Source: CAVXSP01 sp963724645
GTDB lineage: Bacteria; Acidobacteriota; Vicinamibacteria; Vicinamibacterales; SCN-69-37
DNA: 64,000 nucleotides
Assembly (NCBI GenBank): GCA_963724645.1
Contig: CAVRVJ010000003.1
Coordinates: forward strand, 1-64,000
Direction: 5' to 3'
A program made the position numbers and the translations under genes. This document shows, one piece after another, positions 8,640 to 18,495 of this stretch (position 1 is its first letter; each line of letters opens with the position of its first letter). Under the pieces are notes generated by a model, which was not told the DNA's origin, searched no databases, and saw only the letters and a list, made by a program, of their open reading frames with translations.

Positions 8640-9592
8640 GCGCGCGCCTCGAGAATCGCGGGATTCGCCTGCAGGTATTCGAGCGTGCGGATGATGCCGT
8701 CGCGGATCGTGAGCTTCGGCTGCCATTCGAGCGAACGGATCTTCGCCGTGTCGAGGAAGATAAACGGATTGTCCCCGATCCAGCCACGGTCACCGCCGGT
8801 GTACTCGCGAACGGGACTCACGCCGAGACGTTCGCAGATCCAGCCGATGGAATCGTTGACCTCACAGTACTCGTTCGTTCCAAGGTTGAAGACTTCAATA
8901 GCCCCGCGCACCTTCGACATCGCCAGCAGCATCGCGTCGAGGCAGTCGCCGATGTACAGATAGGACTTCCTCTGCTTGCCGTTCCCCAGCACTTTCAGGC
9001 GGGTTGGGTCCATTCGCAGGCTCTTGTAGAAGTCGAACACGTGTCCGTGTGTGTAGCGCTCCCCGAGAATCGACACGAACCTGAAGATGCAGCCCTCGAA
9101 GCCGAAGCCGCTGCCGTACGCAGCGATGAGCCCCTCGCCCGCAAGCTTCGACGCCCCATACAGCGACGTCTGGACAGGAAACGGCGCGTCCTCCGGCGTC
9201 GGAAAGACCGCGGCTTCGCCATAGACCGACCCCGTCGATGAAAAGGCGATGCGCCTGATGCGATTGGTACGCATGGCCTCGAGCACATTGAAGGTCGCAA
9301 TCGTGTTCTGCTCGAGGTCCTTCTTCGGATGCTCCGTGCCGAATCGGACGTCGGCATTGGCCGCAAGGTGAAACACGACATCACAGCCATTCATGGCACG
9401 CGTGAGCGCAGCAAGGTCGAGCGTGTCGCCCTCGATGAGCGTGAAGCGCGGATTCGAAACGGCGCTGGCGAGAAACCGATGGAGGCCGGTTGAGAAGTTG
9501 TCGAAAGCCGTGACGTTGTGCCCGTCCGAGAGGAGCCTATCCACGAGGGAGCTGCCGATGAACCCGGCGCCCCCGGTGACAAATGCGTGCAT
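8636..9592 (-). CDS. NAD-dependent nucleotide-sugar epimerase/dehydratase (extended SDR)
   Basis: 318 residues from ATG 9592, intact. Extended SDR of the UDP-glucose 4-epimerase type: 'AFVTGGAGFIGSSLVDRLL' (GxxGxxG at the start), 'VFHLAANADVRFG', the Ser region 'FSSTGSVYGEAAV', Tyr-x3-Lys in 'SLYGASKLAGEGL', then substrate-domain residues 'RFVSILGERYTHGHVFDFY' and 'GNGKQRKSYLYIGDCLDA'. It epimerises or dehydrates a nucleotide sugar in the cytoplasm. First gene of a five-gene minus-strand run (epimerase, dehydrogenase-like, SDR, Gfo/Idh, kinase). A paralogue opens the matching part of block B (27098-28072), so each heptose cassette has its own epimerase. An earlier in-frame ATG (9613) would add 7 residues before the Rossmann strand and is less likely. 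Confidence 0.85.
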   Translation of the reverse strand: MHAFVTGGAGFIGSSLVDRLLSDGHNVTAFDNFSTGLHRFLASAVSNPRFTLIEGDTLDLAALTRAMNGCDVVFHLAANADVRFGTEHPKKDLEQNTIATFNVLEAMRTNRIRRIAFSSTGSVYGEAAVFPTPEDAPFPVQTSLYGASKLAGEGLIAAYGSGFGFEGCIFRFVSILGERYTHGHVFDFYKSLRMDPTRLKVLGNGKQRKSYLYIGDCLDAMLLAMSKVRGAIEVFNLGTNEYCEVNDSIGWICERLGVSPVREYTGGDRGWIGDNPFIFLDTAKIRSLEWQPKLTIRDGIIRTLEYLQANPAILEARA

Positions 9593-9699
9593 GCGGGTGA
9601 GATCATAACGCACCGGGCTGCCGCGCCGCTGCGCTCCGCACGACGACGGCGCGCGCTATCGACCTGCCCGTTCGCCTTTCGTATACTTCGTCTGCACCC

Positions 9700-9996
9700 A
9701 TGTGGATAGCGCGCGCCGTCCTCGCTTTCCTCCTGGCGGCGCCCTACGCCCTCTGGACCGAGGTCGCACCCGCAGTAGGCAGCAGGGAGCGCTACTCCCT
9801 TCGAGTCAGCATGGCAGCACCCGTGCCGACCGTCGGCGAAGTCTTCTTAAACACCGGCAAGGGCTTTCGTGTAGAGGACTCCTCACACCGCCCTGTCTCG
9901 GGTGGGATGAGGAGCTACGACTTCCGTATGTCGAGTGACGCGCTTCCGATCGAGAGCAACACGGCGGCGAGCCGTTTGGAGGCCCGGTTTCCCTAA
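9700..9996 (+). pseudogene. N-terminal fragment of a YfhO-like membrane protein (paralogue of 22065-25019)
   Basis: Starts 'MWIARAVLAFLLAAPYALW', nearly the same as the start of the 984-residue protein at 25019 ('MWIARAVLALLLVAPY'). It continues with matching blocks ('YSLRVSMAAPVPTVGEVFLN' against 'VLSVTIAAPGPTLGQLFFD'). It stops after 98 residues, where the large paralogue has nearly 900 more with its membrane segments. The first helix acts as a signal anchor and the rest is the extracytoplasmic N-terminal domain. Directly after the stop lies a piece of an unrelated acetyltransferase gene, so this is a truncated remnant at the edge of a mosaic segment. It is divergent from the epimerase gene, 107 bases away. 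Confidence 0.75.
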
Positions 9997-9999
9997 GGC

Positions 10000-10135
10000 T
10001 TGGCGGTGCTTCGGTATCACGACGACGCCACGGGCGCCCTGGTGCTCGACCACACAAAGGTTCCACCGCTCCTCCGGCATCGCGGCATCGCCACACGCCT
10101 AGCGCGGACGGCGCTCGGATTTGCGAGAGATTATT
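10000..10135 (+). pseudogene. Fragment of a small GNAT N-acetyltransferase (COG2388/YjdJ type)
   Basis: About 45 residues reading 'GALVLDHTKVPPLLRHRGIA' followed by 'TRLARTALGFARD'. This is the core of the short acetyltransferase family with the acetyl-CoA loop R/Q-x-x-G-x-G/A ('RHRGIA') and the preceding 'HTEVPP'-like strand. The N-terminal strands and the usual C-terminal 'CPYV' block are missing; the frame runs on into sequence that belongs to the next, AT-richer gene. Remnant only. Confidence 0.6.
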
Positions 10136-10209
10136 CGCGTTCTGGACAGGGCCCGGGCCAATCGGCCGGGAGTAAAGCAACACGCGGATCGGTATTGCAA
10201 CTCGGTGAC

Positions 10210-11950
10210 ATGCGTATGTTCGCGTTCCATGAAATCCACGCCCCCATGCGCACCCTGAAATTCATCCGCCAACTCTTGTGGGAGCACCCGCTGTTCTGGC
10301 TGGTGCTGGTACTCCGCTCTTTGTACACCTTTTCCGCATTGCCCTTAAACAGCTGGAACGTTGAAATGCTGATCGCGCGCAACATTCTGGACGGTTTTGG
10401 CTTTGTCGATACGCCGCTCGATCCGCCTGCGTTGTGGAGGCCGCCTCTCGCGGTTGGCGTTCTGATTCCGATTGAAAGATTCCTCAAGGATCCTGAGGTT
10501 GTCTACTCCATCTTCTGCACACTCACAATGGTTGGCTTTCTCGTTGCTGTGTTTTATCTGATGAAGTTTATTGGAGGCAACGTCGCAGCGCACTTTTCGC
10601 AACTGGTCCTTCTCACCATTCCTGCGTTTACCGGTCCGGTTGGCCATCAGCTACAGCTTCTCAGCTATATCCTGGTTTTCAGTGTGGGGACACTCGCTGT
10701 CTTCTTGACTCTCAGGTCATGGCAGCGCGCGAGTTGGAACGCGGGATCTGCTTGCAGGTCTTTGCTGGGGAACCACGTTTCTGGCGCGCCCGGAAGCCAT
10801 TCCCTTGTTCGCGGTCAGTCTGCTGGCCGGATTGATTTTCTATAAGATGGCTGGGAACTTCCGAACGTTCGGCGGGATTACGATTCATCGTGCAATTGGC
10901 GGGATTTCTGGCAATTTACCTACCCGCCGTGCAAATTTTCACTGCAACCCAAAGCCGGTATAACCTCGTTGGGCAAGTGCCCCTGATGACTTTTTATGCG
11001 GGAGCGCGTTTCGCCAATAACCAGCTCAAGGGAGATCCCGACGGTGCGGGATACATGGAAAGCGTTGCCCAATTCGGAAACCCGGAAAAATATCAAAACA
11101 GTTTCGTTCGCTTCATGATCTCCAATCCACGGGCGATCTATGTCCGAATGGGAAAAAACCTGAGAAATTTTGAAAACCTGGTGAATTCGGGCACGATCCT
11201 GAACCTATGGGACTACGTCATGCTGCTGGCCTTCAGTTCACTTTTGCTGTTGGCCAGACCCCCATCTCTACCAACGATTCCACTTTTTGGTTACATGACT
11301 CTCCTGCTCATGGCTTCGCCATATTTCATCGTATTTCATCTGGATCTCCGTTACTCCCTGATGTTCGTTCTGATGTTGGTGCTGTGGACGGTGGTTGCAA
11401 CTCTGTTGTTTTGGACTTGGGTTGGAAAGGAACTGCAGATCGGCCCAATGTGGAAAATTCTCTGCATCCTGCCAGCGATCGGACTCATCATCCTGTGCCA
11501 CGCAAGAGTGGAGTCCGCTCTTTCCACGGCGAAGAGCGATAAAGTCAACCTGCTGCCCTGGCGTCAACTTGCGAATAGTTTTCGCGCGAACGTCGGTCCG
11601 GGAGGAACTCCGGTCGTGGCATGGATTTCTGCAGATGGAACGGTGTATTCCGGCGGTGACTTTCTCTGGTTTTCCTACTTCGCTCGTACAGCGGTGCCCT
11701 GGTGTGGAGACCCAAACTGCTACGCCGGGAACCTGTTTCCACGCGATCGAATTTATTCTTTTAAGGGAAAAGCTCTGGAGTATCTCTGGGTCCCGGACGA
11801 ACGGGTACGGCGATTACTACACCGAACGAGGTGCTTGTACAGCACGTGCCAATTGCTATCATGGGGCTGTATTCCCTGTTGCGCGTGCCGATCACCCAAA
11901 CGCCGAAAACAAGTACACCGCAAAGGTGAAAAGCGAGATGTATCGGTAAG
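10210..11950 (+). CDS. Multi-TM protein, GT39/ArnT-like glycosyltransferase candidate, frameshifted; AT-richer island
   Basis: Integral membrane protein of about 570 residues after bridging frame changes near 10725, 10890 and 11800. Segments include 'LFWLVLVLRSLYTFSALPL', 'WNVEMLIARNILDGFGFVD', 'VYSIFCTLTMVGFLVAVFYL', 'FLARPEAIPLFAVSLLAGL' and 'RYSLMFVLMLVLWTVVATLL': about ten hydrophobic helices with short loops, as in polyprenyl-phosphate-sugar-dependent transferases. An Arg-Pro-Glu motif ('LARPE') is seen, as in many of these proteins. The start is uncertain (ATG 10210, 10216 or 10246, none with a clear ribosome site). Base composition is visibly lower in G+C (runs such as 'GGGAAAAAACC', 'GAAAAATATC') than all neighbours, which suggests horizontal origin. 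Function beyond membrane glycosylation is a guess. Confidence 0.6.
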
Positions 11951-12260
11951 TGGTCGGGCTCCTCGTGCGAACGCGCCTGGTTCCAGACGGGTCGCACGGG
12001 AGCGTATGGGAGGAGGGAGGAGGCGTGGATCGAATCGGCGGGAGAATCTGGATGCGCGAGATAGGGACCAACGCGTGGCGTTACCGCCCACCGTCCAAGC
12101 GGTTTAGTCCAACGGCCCTTATGTCACTCCGGATCGGACCAATGCTTCCTGCTGTGAGGCTACGCGTTGTTGTCAAGTACATCGTTATGACCGCTCACGA
12201 AGAGAGATTGCGCGCGACATCCACAGTCGAAAACACCTGTCTTTTCACCTCCCGGCGGTC
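11951..12260. other. Stretch with no recognised gene
   Basis: About 310 bases between the AT-richer membrane gene and the lipoprotein. Short frames only. The lipoprotein's real N-terminus may begin inside it: in the same frame upstream of 12261 the codons read a basic stretch followed by a hydrophobic run ('HSRKHLSFHLPAVLLLL'), without a usable start codon, so an indel may hide the start. Confidence 0.4.
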
Positions 12261-13092
12261 TTGTTGTTACTCACTGTGCTCGGCGCCGGATGCAATTCCA
12301 ATGAACCTAAGCCGAACCAATCGCCAGTTCCGCAACAACCCGCGCTGAAGGAAGCGTCGGCCGCTCCACAGTCTGCAGGCGCGACCATCGGGATATTCAG
12401 ACCCAGTGCCGCCGCCTTCGCCCTATCGGTCACTTTCGACGCGGGTTTTGCCCACAACACGGTGCGATTCGGCGCTGAGGAAGATCTGCCCGTCGCCGGA
12501 GATTGGGACGGAAAGGGATCCGCCAAGGTCGGAGTGTTTCGGCCGAGCGACGCGACGTTTCGACTCCCTCGATAGGAACGTCACGAGTGGTGACGCTCCT
12601 ATGACCCCCAGCATCACTGTGCAGTTTGGGATGAAGGGAGATATTCCTGTTGCTGGAGATTGGGATCGAAATCACACAGCCACGATCGGCGTGTACAGGC
12701 CGCAGGCTGCCACGTTCTACTTGCGCAACACCAATGCGCCGGGTAAGCCCGACGTCACCGTGGCTTTCGGACAGAAGGGAAATGTCCCGGTCGTCGGCGA
12801 CTGGGATGGAAACGGAACATGGACGATCGGCGTGTACAGGCCGAGTGACTCCACGTTCTATTTGCGTAACAGCAACACTCCCGGTATGCCCGATTTAACT
12901 GTTCCATTTGGAGCAGCGGGAGACACTCCAGTGGTTGGCGACTGGGACGGCAACGGTTCGACCACGATCGGTGTGCGTCACGGGATTACATTCATGCTGC
13001 GCAATCAAAACTCAGCGGGCGATGCGGACATTACGTTCGCGTTCGCGAGCGCGGACGACAGACCCATCGCCGGAAAATGGAGCCGCGATTGA
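12261..13092 (+). CDS. Lipoprotein with tandem 'VGDWDGNG' (FG-GAP/VCBS-like) repeats, one frameshift
   Basis: About 275 residues. The N-terminus is a lipoprotein signal, 'LLLTVLGAGC', with the lipobox Cys. After a Pro-rich spacer come about five repeats of ~50 residues, each built on 'PVVGDWDGNG', 'TIGVYRPSDSTFYLRN' and a Gly-rich 'VPFGAAGD'-type strand. This is the repeat seen in secreted beta-propeller-like proteins, where the Asp-rich loop would bind Ca2+. One frame change lies at about 12575. TTG 12261 is the first possible start in frame, though the real start may be upstream. The protein is probably exposed at the cell surface. Its G+C is intermediate, between the AT-richer gene before it and the normal DNA after it. 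No enzymatic domain is seen. Confidence 0.7.
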
Positions 13093-13137
13093 TCGTCGGG
13101 CAAGGCGAGGGGCTCCCGTCGGTTTGTCCTCTGTGGC

Positions 13138-13520
13138 CCCGAGAAGATTCGGGCCTACCAGGCCTACCTTGACCAACGAGAAGCAGTTGGTCCCGCGCCC
13201 CACGAAATGATTGGACAGCCCTTTGGACACGAGAAGCAGTTGGCCCCTGCGTCGATCGTCATCACCGTGGCCACGTTGCGCTTTCTCTACAGGATCACGC
13301 TCCAGGAGCCTGGCCGGTCCAGGCCGTGATTCCGGCAGCCAAGATGCCACAGACCTTGCCCCGTCGTGCTCAGCCCGGCCGAAGTGGTCCAGTTTCATGA
13401 CGGCGTGAAGACCCCCAGCAGCGGGTCATTCTCACAACCTGCTACGCCGCCGGCCTGCGGGTTTTCTGAAGCCGTCAACCTGACGATTCCGGCGATCGAT
13501 AGTCAACGGATGTGGCCTTG
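13138..13520 (+). pseudogene. Tyrosine recombinase/integrase remnant with internal duplication
   Basis: Reading across frames gives 'KIRAYQAYL', 'EKQLAPASIVITVATLRFLY', 'QTLPVVLSPAEVV', 'ILTTCYAAGLRVSEAV' and 'TIPAIDSQRMW'. This is the middle of an XerC-like recombinase, with the first catalytic Arg in the 'GLR' segment. The C-terminal half with the H-x-x-R and Tyr is absent. The short segment 'ACGAGAAGCAGTTGG' occurs twice, about 53 bases apart (13170 and 13229), so the region encoding 'NEKQLAP' was partly duplicated. There are several frame changes. A dead mobile-element gene at the right edge of the AT-richer island. Confidence 0.7.
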
Positions 13521-13559
13521 CTCGACGCGGAGCTTGCAATCGACTGGCAATCAAACCGA

Positions 13560-13860
13560 GGTAGCGCTGGACTGATGTGGCGGCCTTTAGTTGCGCAACT
13601 CTTTCGTTCGCTGCGCATCTCCGTTCCCAGAAAATAATCCGGGCCGTAGATCGATGCGGGAACATCGTCGGTCGGCTGAGCATGAAAGAATTCCGCTCTG
13701 CAGCACATGAAGACGGGATATGCGTCCTTCCTAAACAAGAATCTCGTATGTTTGCGGCGGCCCGGCCAAACCGTTCGTTGTCCACCGCGAACGTGCGTCG
13801 CAGCAGCGCGCCGGGGAGCCAGACGATCTGCGCGAGTGCGAGGAGCCCGAGGACGAACAT
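13560..13860 (-). pseudogene. N-terminal fragment of a membrane protein
   Basis: From ATG 13860 the minus strand reads 'MFVLGLLALAQIVWLPGALL', one hydrophobic helix with the 'LPG' turn typical of the first helix of large membrane glycosyltransferases, then 'RRTFAVDNERFGRAAA'. After this the frame continues without further helices or recognisable family residues. It abuts the recombinase remnant. Probably the start of a gene whose body has been lost. Confidence 0.4.
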
Positions 13861-13952
13861 GGCGTGATCACGCGTCTGAGTCTTAGTCTATGCGCATTTT
13901 GCGTAGAATCGTCGCCAGGCCGGCCATCCGGCACTCATCCGTAATCCTTGTA

Positions 13953-15446
13953 ATGACGAGCCCCGCAGCCGGCGGCCACGACCGGCGCGACCGCCACGTC
14001 ACGGCCTGGCTTCTGTTCGCCGGCCTGTTCGCCTGCTACTTCGCGCTGCATTCGGGATCGATGGCGGGCCAGGGCTACACCGGCGAGGAGATCGCATCGG
14101 GCGTCCGCATGCTCGACGTGGTCGACGCCTGGTGGCACGGACGCACGGTGCCGTTCTGGCAGTGGTCGCGTCACGGTTCGCTGCCGGTGCTGTTCGACTT
14201 GCCGTTCATCGCGGCCGGCCGGTCGCTCGTGTCGGTCGAGTTCGGCGTGTCGATGCAGCCGATCCTCCTGACGGCGGCGATTCTGGCGGTGCTGTATCTC
14301 TGGTTGCGTGCGGTGGCGACGCCGGCGGTGAGCTTGCTCGTGACGATCGTCTTCGCCTTCGGCACGATGTTCTGGCCGTACGCCTACATTGGCCTCGAGA
14401 CGAAGCAGGCGTTCGCGCTGACCGTGGCGGGTTACCTCGCGCTATCGGGCGGCCGGTCCGATCCTGGCCGCGAATCCTCGCGTTGGCATTCGCCAGCGCG
14501 CTGGCCGTCTCACTGAAGTCGACGGGGCTCACTCTGGTGCCGGCGGTGCTGTATCTGGTCTACGTGCAGTTTCGGACCGACTGGCGGCGGCACGTCGCCG
14601 TGCTCGGCGTCATGCTCGGGACGATCGCCCTGATGTTCGTGGCCGCGGCGCACGGCCGGAACTTGTACTGGGGGCCGCTCGGCGGCCTCTTCACAGCCTG
14701 GGCCCCGCTTCCTCATCGGCTCCACGGTGGATCTGTTCACGAACATCATCGGCATCTTCGGATCGCCGACCAAGGGCCTGTTCGTCTACGCGCCAGTGCT
14801 CCTCGCGACGATCTACGCGGTGCCCGTCGCGTTCCGCCGGCACCGCGACATCACGATCTTCGCGTGCTCGTGACCGCGGGCCGGTCGCGTTCGCCTCCGT
14901 GATGAGATTCCCGGCCGACGAGGTGTGGGGGTCGCGCTATCTGCACGTCGCGATGGCGCCGCTCGCTGTCGTGATCGGCGCGGCGTGGCCGGCGTTCGAC
15001 TGGAGGCGGCACCTGCCGATCGCGGCACTCGGCGCCATCGGCGTCCCGGTGGCGTTCCTCGGCGCGTTCTTCTACTACGGCAATCTGGTCGCCGCCGGCG
15101 CGGCGGGGGGGCAGAATACGATGGAGTGGATGACAGAAGACCACGTCTGAAATCCGATCGCACTGGACGCCAGGCTCTTTACCGCGTGGTACAAAGGCGG
15201 GACCGGGCCGTGATGTGGACGCCGTCGCATTTTTGGATGTGGGCGCCGCCAGTCGGTGGGGATCCGACGAAGCGCGCGATCGACATCCGTCCCTACAGCC
15301 AGCCGCAGTCCTTCCTGGTGCGTTTCTGGCGGGTTCCCGTCACGGGCACCGCCCATACGATCTTCCGCACCGCCCAGATCACGCTGGTCCTCGGACCGCT
15401 GCTCCTGATCTGGGCCGCGATTCAGACGCGCAGGGAGCGGGAGTAA
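13953..15446 (+). CDS. Multi-TM protein of unknown function (glycosyltransferase-like), frameshifted
   Basis: About 495 residues once frame changes near 14510, 14705, 14870 and 15150 are bridged. It has around nine hydrophobic helices ('WLLFAGLFACYFALHS', 'PILLTAAILAVLYLWL', 'LVTIVFAFGTMFWPYAY', 'VAVLGVMLGTIALMFVAA', 'GLFVYAPVLLATIYAVPVAF', 'MAPLAVVIGAAWPAF') and loops such as 'VSLKSTGLTLVPAVLYL' and 'WGSRYLHVAMAPL', which recall GT39/GT83-type proteins and their 'SRYL' motif. ATG 13953 is preferred over 13890 because it leaves a short basic N-terminus before the first helix. The stop overlaps the start of the next gene (TAATG), so it is coupled to the methyltransferase/GT2 fusion. Confidence 0.6.
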
Positions 15447-17119
15447 TGCCTCCTCGTGTGCATGGCGGAGCAGGTCTGCTCCACTAGGCTCAGGGTCGGC
15501 CCAGTCAGCGCGGCAGGCACGAGCGCCGACGCTGGCGGCGTTTGCCCGCTCTGCGACAGCCGCCACCTCTACTACGCCTTTTCCCATCAGGGTTACCGGG
15601 TGGTGCGCTGCGCCGCGTGCAGCCTGCTCCTGCTCAATCCGCAGCCGAGCGAGCGAGGAACTTGCCGGCGATCTACACGGCCGCCGTCATTTTCTGGGTG
15701 ACGACACGCCCGAGGGCCATGCCCGCGTCGCCGAGATGGATCCGCCGCGGCCCGCGGGTCCCTCCAGAGATCTCGGGCGGTACCCGGGGAGCGCGCGCGG
15801 GGCGCCTCCTCAGGTCGGCTGCGGCAGGAGCGATTGCTGGTGGAGGCGCCGGAAGGGGCCCGGCTACGACGTCACCGGCCTCGAGGTGTCGTCATCGGGC
15901 GTGCCACGGCCAACGATCGGCTGAGTAGCAGCATCATCCAGGCGGCCTCGATGCCCGCCGGCTTCGAGGCCGGACGATTCGACGTGTGCGTTCGCTCCGA
16001 CGTGATCGAGCACTCCGCGATCCGGTCGCCGGCCTGCGCACTCATCCGCACGTGCTGGCGCCCGGCGGCGCCCTCTTCATCGCGACGCCCTCACTCGACT
16101 CCTGGTCCGCGCCGTTTGCTGGGGCGGAGCTGGATGGAGTACAAGGCGGAGCACCTCTTCTATTTCAACCGGCAGACCATCCAGAGCGCTTTGCACCAGA
16201 CGGGTTTCCACCAAGCCATCGTGGGACCGGGCTGGAAGGTCCTGAACGCTCGACTACATCGCGCCGCCATTTCAACCGCTATCCCGGTGCCCTCTCACGC
16301 CGTTAGTGCGGGCAGTATCACGCGTCTCGCGCCGACGCGCCCTGCGCGACGGGGTTCCCGGTCGTGGCGAGCGGAATCACGTGATTGCGCGACCGGCGAC
16401 GATCCGACCTCGCCAGCGACTCTCCGTCATTCGTGCCCGCCTTCAACGAGACACGCGACCTTCCGACACGCTGATGGACCGCTTCTCGCGAAGGCGAATC
16501 CCCGGCCTGGACATCGAGATCGTCATCGTCGAGAGCAACTCGACCGACGGCACCCGGGAGGTCGGCGCTGCGCTAGCGCGACCATCCGCGCGTGACGCTC
16601 GATCCTCGAGGATCGCCCGCGCGGCAAGGGCCACGCCGTGCGCACGGGCTTCGAGCACGCCACCGGCGATTTCATCCTCATCCAGGACGCCGATCTCGAG
16701 TACGACCTCGAGGACTACGACGCGCTCCTCGAGCCGCTTCGTCGCGGCGCGAAGCGTTCGTGCTGGGATCGCGGCACGGCGGCAAGCCGCCTGGAAGATG
16801 CGCCGCTTCACCGAGTCAGCGCTGCTTAGCCTGGCGCTGAATCGTCGGCCACTGGTTCTTCACGACGCTGGTCAACGTGCTCTTCGGCCAGCGCCTCCGG
16901 GACCCGTTCACGATGTTCAAGGTGTTCCGGCGCGATTGCCTGTATGGGCTTGAGTTCGAGTGCAATCGGTTCGACTTCGACTACGAACTGCTGATCAAGC
17001 TCGTCCGCAAGAGGATACCGGCCGATCGAGATCCCGGTGAACTACCGATCGCGCTCGTTCCGGAGGGCAAGAAGGTGTCGATGTGCGCGATCCCGCTGAC
17101 CTGGCTCCGCGCGTGCTGA
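15446..17119 (+). CDS. Bifunctional class I methyltransferase / GT2 glycosyltransferase fusion, heavily frameshifted
   Basis: Two enzymes in one polypeptide. N-terminal: a Cys4 zinc knuckle ('CPLCDSRHL', 'VRCAACSLLLLNPQPS'), then a SAM-methyltransferase fold ('LLEVGCGRS' type motif I, 'GRFDVCVRSDVIEH', 'VLAPGGALFIATPSLDSW', 'MEYKAEHLFYFNRQTIQ'). C-terminal, from ~16420: a GT2 domain ('LSVIVPAFNE'-type start, 'IEIVIVESNSTDGTREV', 'GKGHAVRTGFEHATGDFILI', the DxD-like 'QDADLEYDLEDYD', 'FDFDYELLIKLVRK'). At least eight single-base frame changes occur, but every block aligns with known MT-GT2 fusion proteins. No other gene could fill the gap between the halves, so a real fusion is likely. Probably methylates and extends a lipid- or glycan-linked sugar. 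The start is ATG 15446 (overlapping the previous stop) or GTG 15456. Confidence 0.7.
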
Positions 17120-17468
17120 GCGCGGCTGCGGGGCTTCACACGTCGATCCCCTGCGGGGATGCGCGAAGAGAGGCGGAACGGGAGCTGATGCGCTACTTTT
17201 CATCACCGGCGCGCGCAGATCTTCACTGCGGCCAGAACACCACAACGAAATCGATCGAAGCAGTCCGTGTCGCCGCTTGTGGTGGACGGCTCTGAAAGCC
17301 CAGGGCAGGCCGGAACACATTTGCCGGCCGACAGCTTTCGTGGCCGAAGTGACCGATGCATTGCCGAAACGCAGGCGGCAGAGTCAATCCGATCGAAGCA
17401 GATCTTTATCGCAGACGTGTGCCCGGACTGGTTGAGTCACGCAGCCTCGCGGCAGGACAGGTGAACCA
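17120..17468. other. Stretch with no recognised gene
   Basis: About 350 bases after the fusion protein. It may hold the last residues of the GT2 domain if a frame change precedes 17119, since related proteins usually end with a longer tail. No other family resemblance on either strand. Confidence 0.4.
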
Positions 17469-18439
17469 GTGGGCTCGTACGAAGACGGACTTGCACGCGT
17501 CGCAAGCGTGTGGGCTGAGCAGGCGTCAAGCTGGCACGTCGGCCGCGGCGTACACTGGGTAGAACATCAGCTGGTGCAGGAGCGCATCAACCTCAAGGTG
17601 GTCGGCGGACCCGGAATGGATCGCTATCGAGTACTTCGTGAAGAAGTACTTTTCTGGAAAGGTGCCCGTCGAGCGGGTGTTGACGCTCGGGTGCGGCGCC
17701 GGTGAATTCAAGCGGGGCCTCGCGTCGTACAACTTCTGCCGACATCACGACGCTATCGACATCTCTGACGGCGCCATCGAGCAGGCGATCGCCGCGGCGC
17801 GGTCTGCCGGCCTGACTCACATCGGCTATCGCGTCGACGATCTCAACCGAATCGTCATTGAACCGAATTCATACGACGTGATCTTCGGCATCTCGTCAGT
17901 GCATCACGTTGCGGCGCTCGAGCGTCTGTTCGAGCAGATTGTGGCAGGGCTGAAGCCGGACGGATACTTCTTCCTGGACGAATTCATCGGTCCGAGCCAG
18001 TTCCAGTGGACCGATGCCCAGCTTGAAATATCGAACCGCGAGCTTGGCAGATGCCGGTCGCTTTGACCCGCAGCGTCACGAGTCCCGGGACGACGAAGGA
18101 ACCGATCGGTCGACCAACAATTGCAGTTCATGAACGGAGTCCGATCCGTCGGAAGCGATCAGATCGGCCGAGATTGTGCCCCTGCTCCCGAAGTACTTTG
18201 ACATCATGGAAATGAAGGGTCAGGGCGGATCCCTGCTCCATCTGCTGCTCAGCGACATCGCCGGCAACTTCAACGAGCAAAACGAAGGCTCGATCGCCAA
18301 TCTGAAGGGCTTGTTCCAGCTCGAGGATCGGCTCATCAACGAGGGTGTACTGCGGGACGACTTTGCGACGATTATCACGCGGAAGAGATCGCTTTCTCCC
18401 TCAAAGACGTGCCGGTGGGTGCGGTCCACGCTCAGCTAG
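17469..18439 (+). CDS. Class I SAM-dependent methyltransferase, frameshifted
   Basis: About 310 residues after bridging frame changes near 17615, 18045-18110 and 18375. The SAM-binding motif I is 'VLTLGCGAGEFKRGL', followed by 'HHDAIDISDGAIEQAIAAA', 'VDDLNRIVIEPNSYDVIFG', 'SSVHHVAALERLFEQI' (motif IV-V) and 'LKPDGYFFLDEFIG'. The C-terminal part ('LPKYFDIMEMKGQGGSLLHL') is typical of methyltransferases found beside glycosyltransferases. It would methylate a sugar or glycan terminus in the cytoplasm. It starts at GTG 17469. Convergent with the coiled-coil methyltransferase gene that follows on the other strand. Confidence 0.7.
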
Positions 18440-18495
18440 CGCCGTTCATCGCCTCGAGACGGGGTTCCCGTCCCCGTCGCGGTGAGCCGTTGGAT

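Noticed and set aside
13012..13398. 128-codon minus-strand frame
   Set aside because: Opposite the recombinase remnant and the end of the lipoprotein; no family residues.
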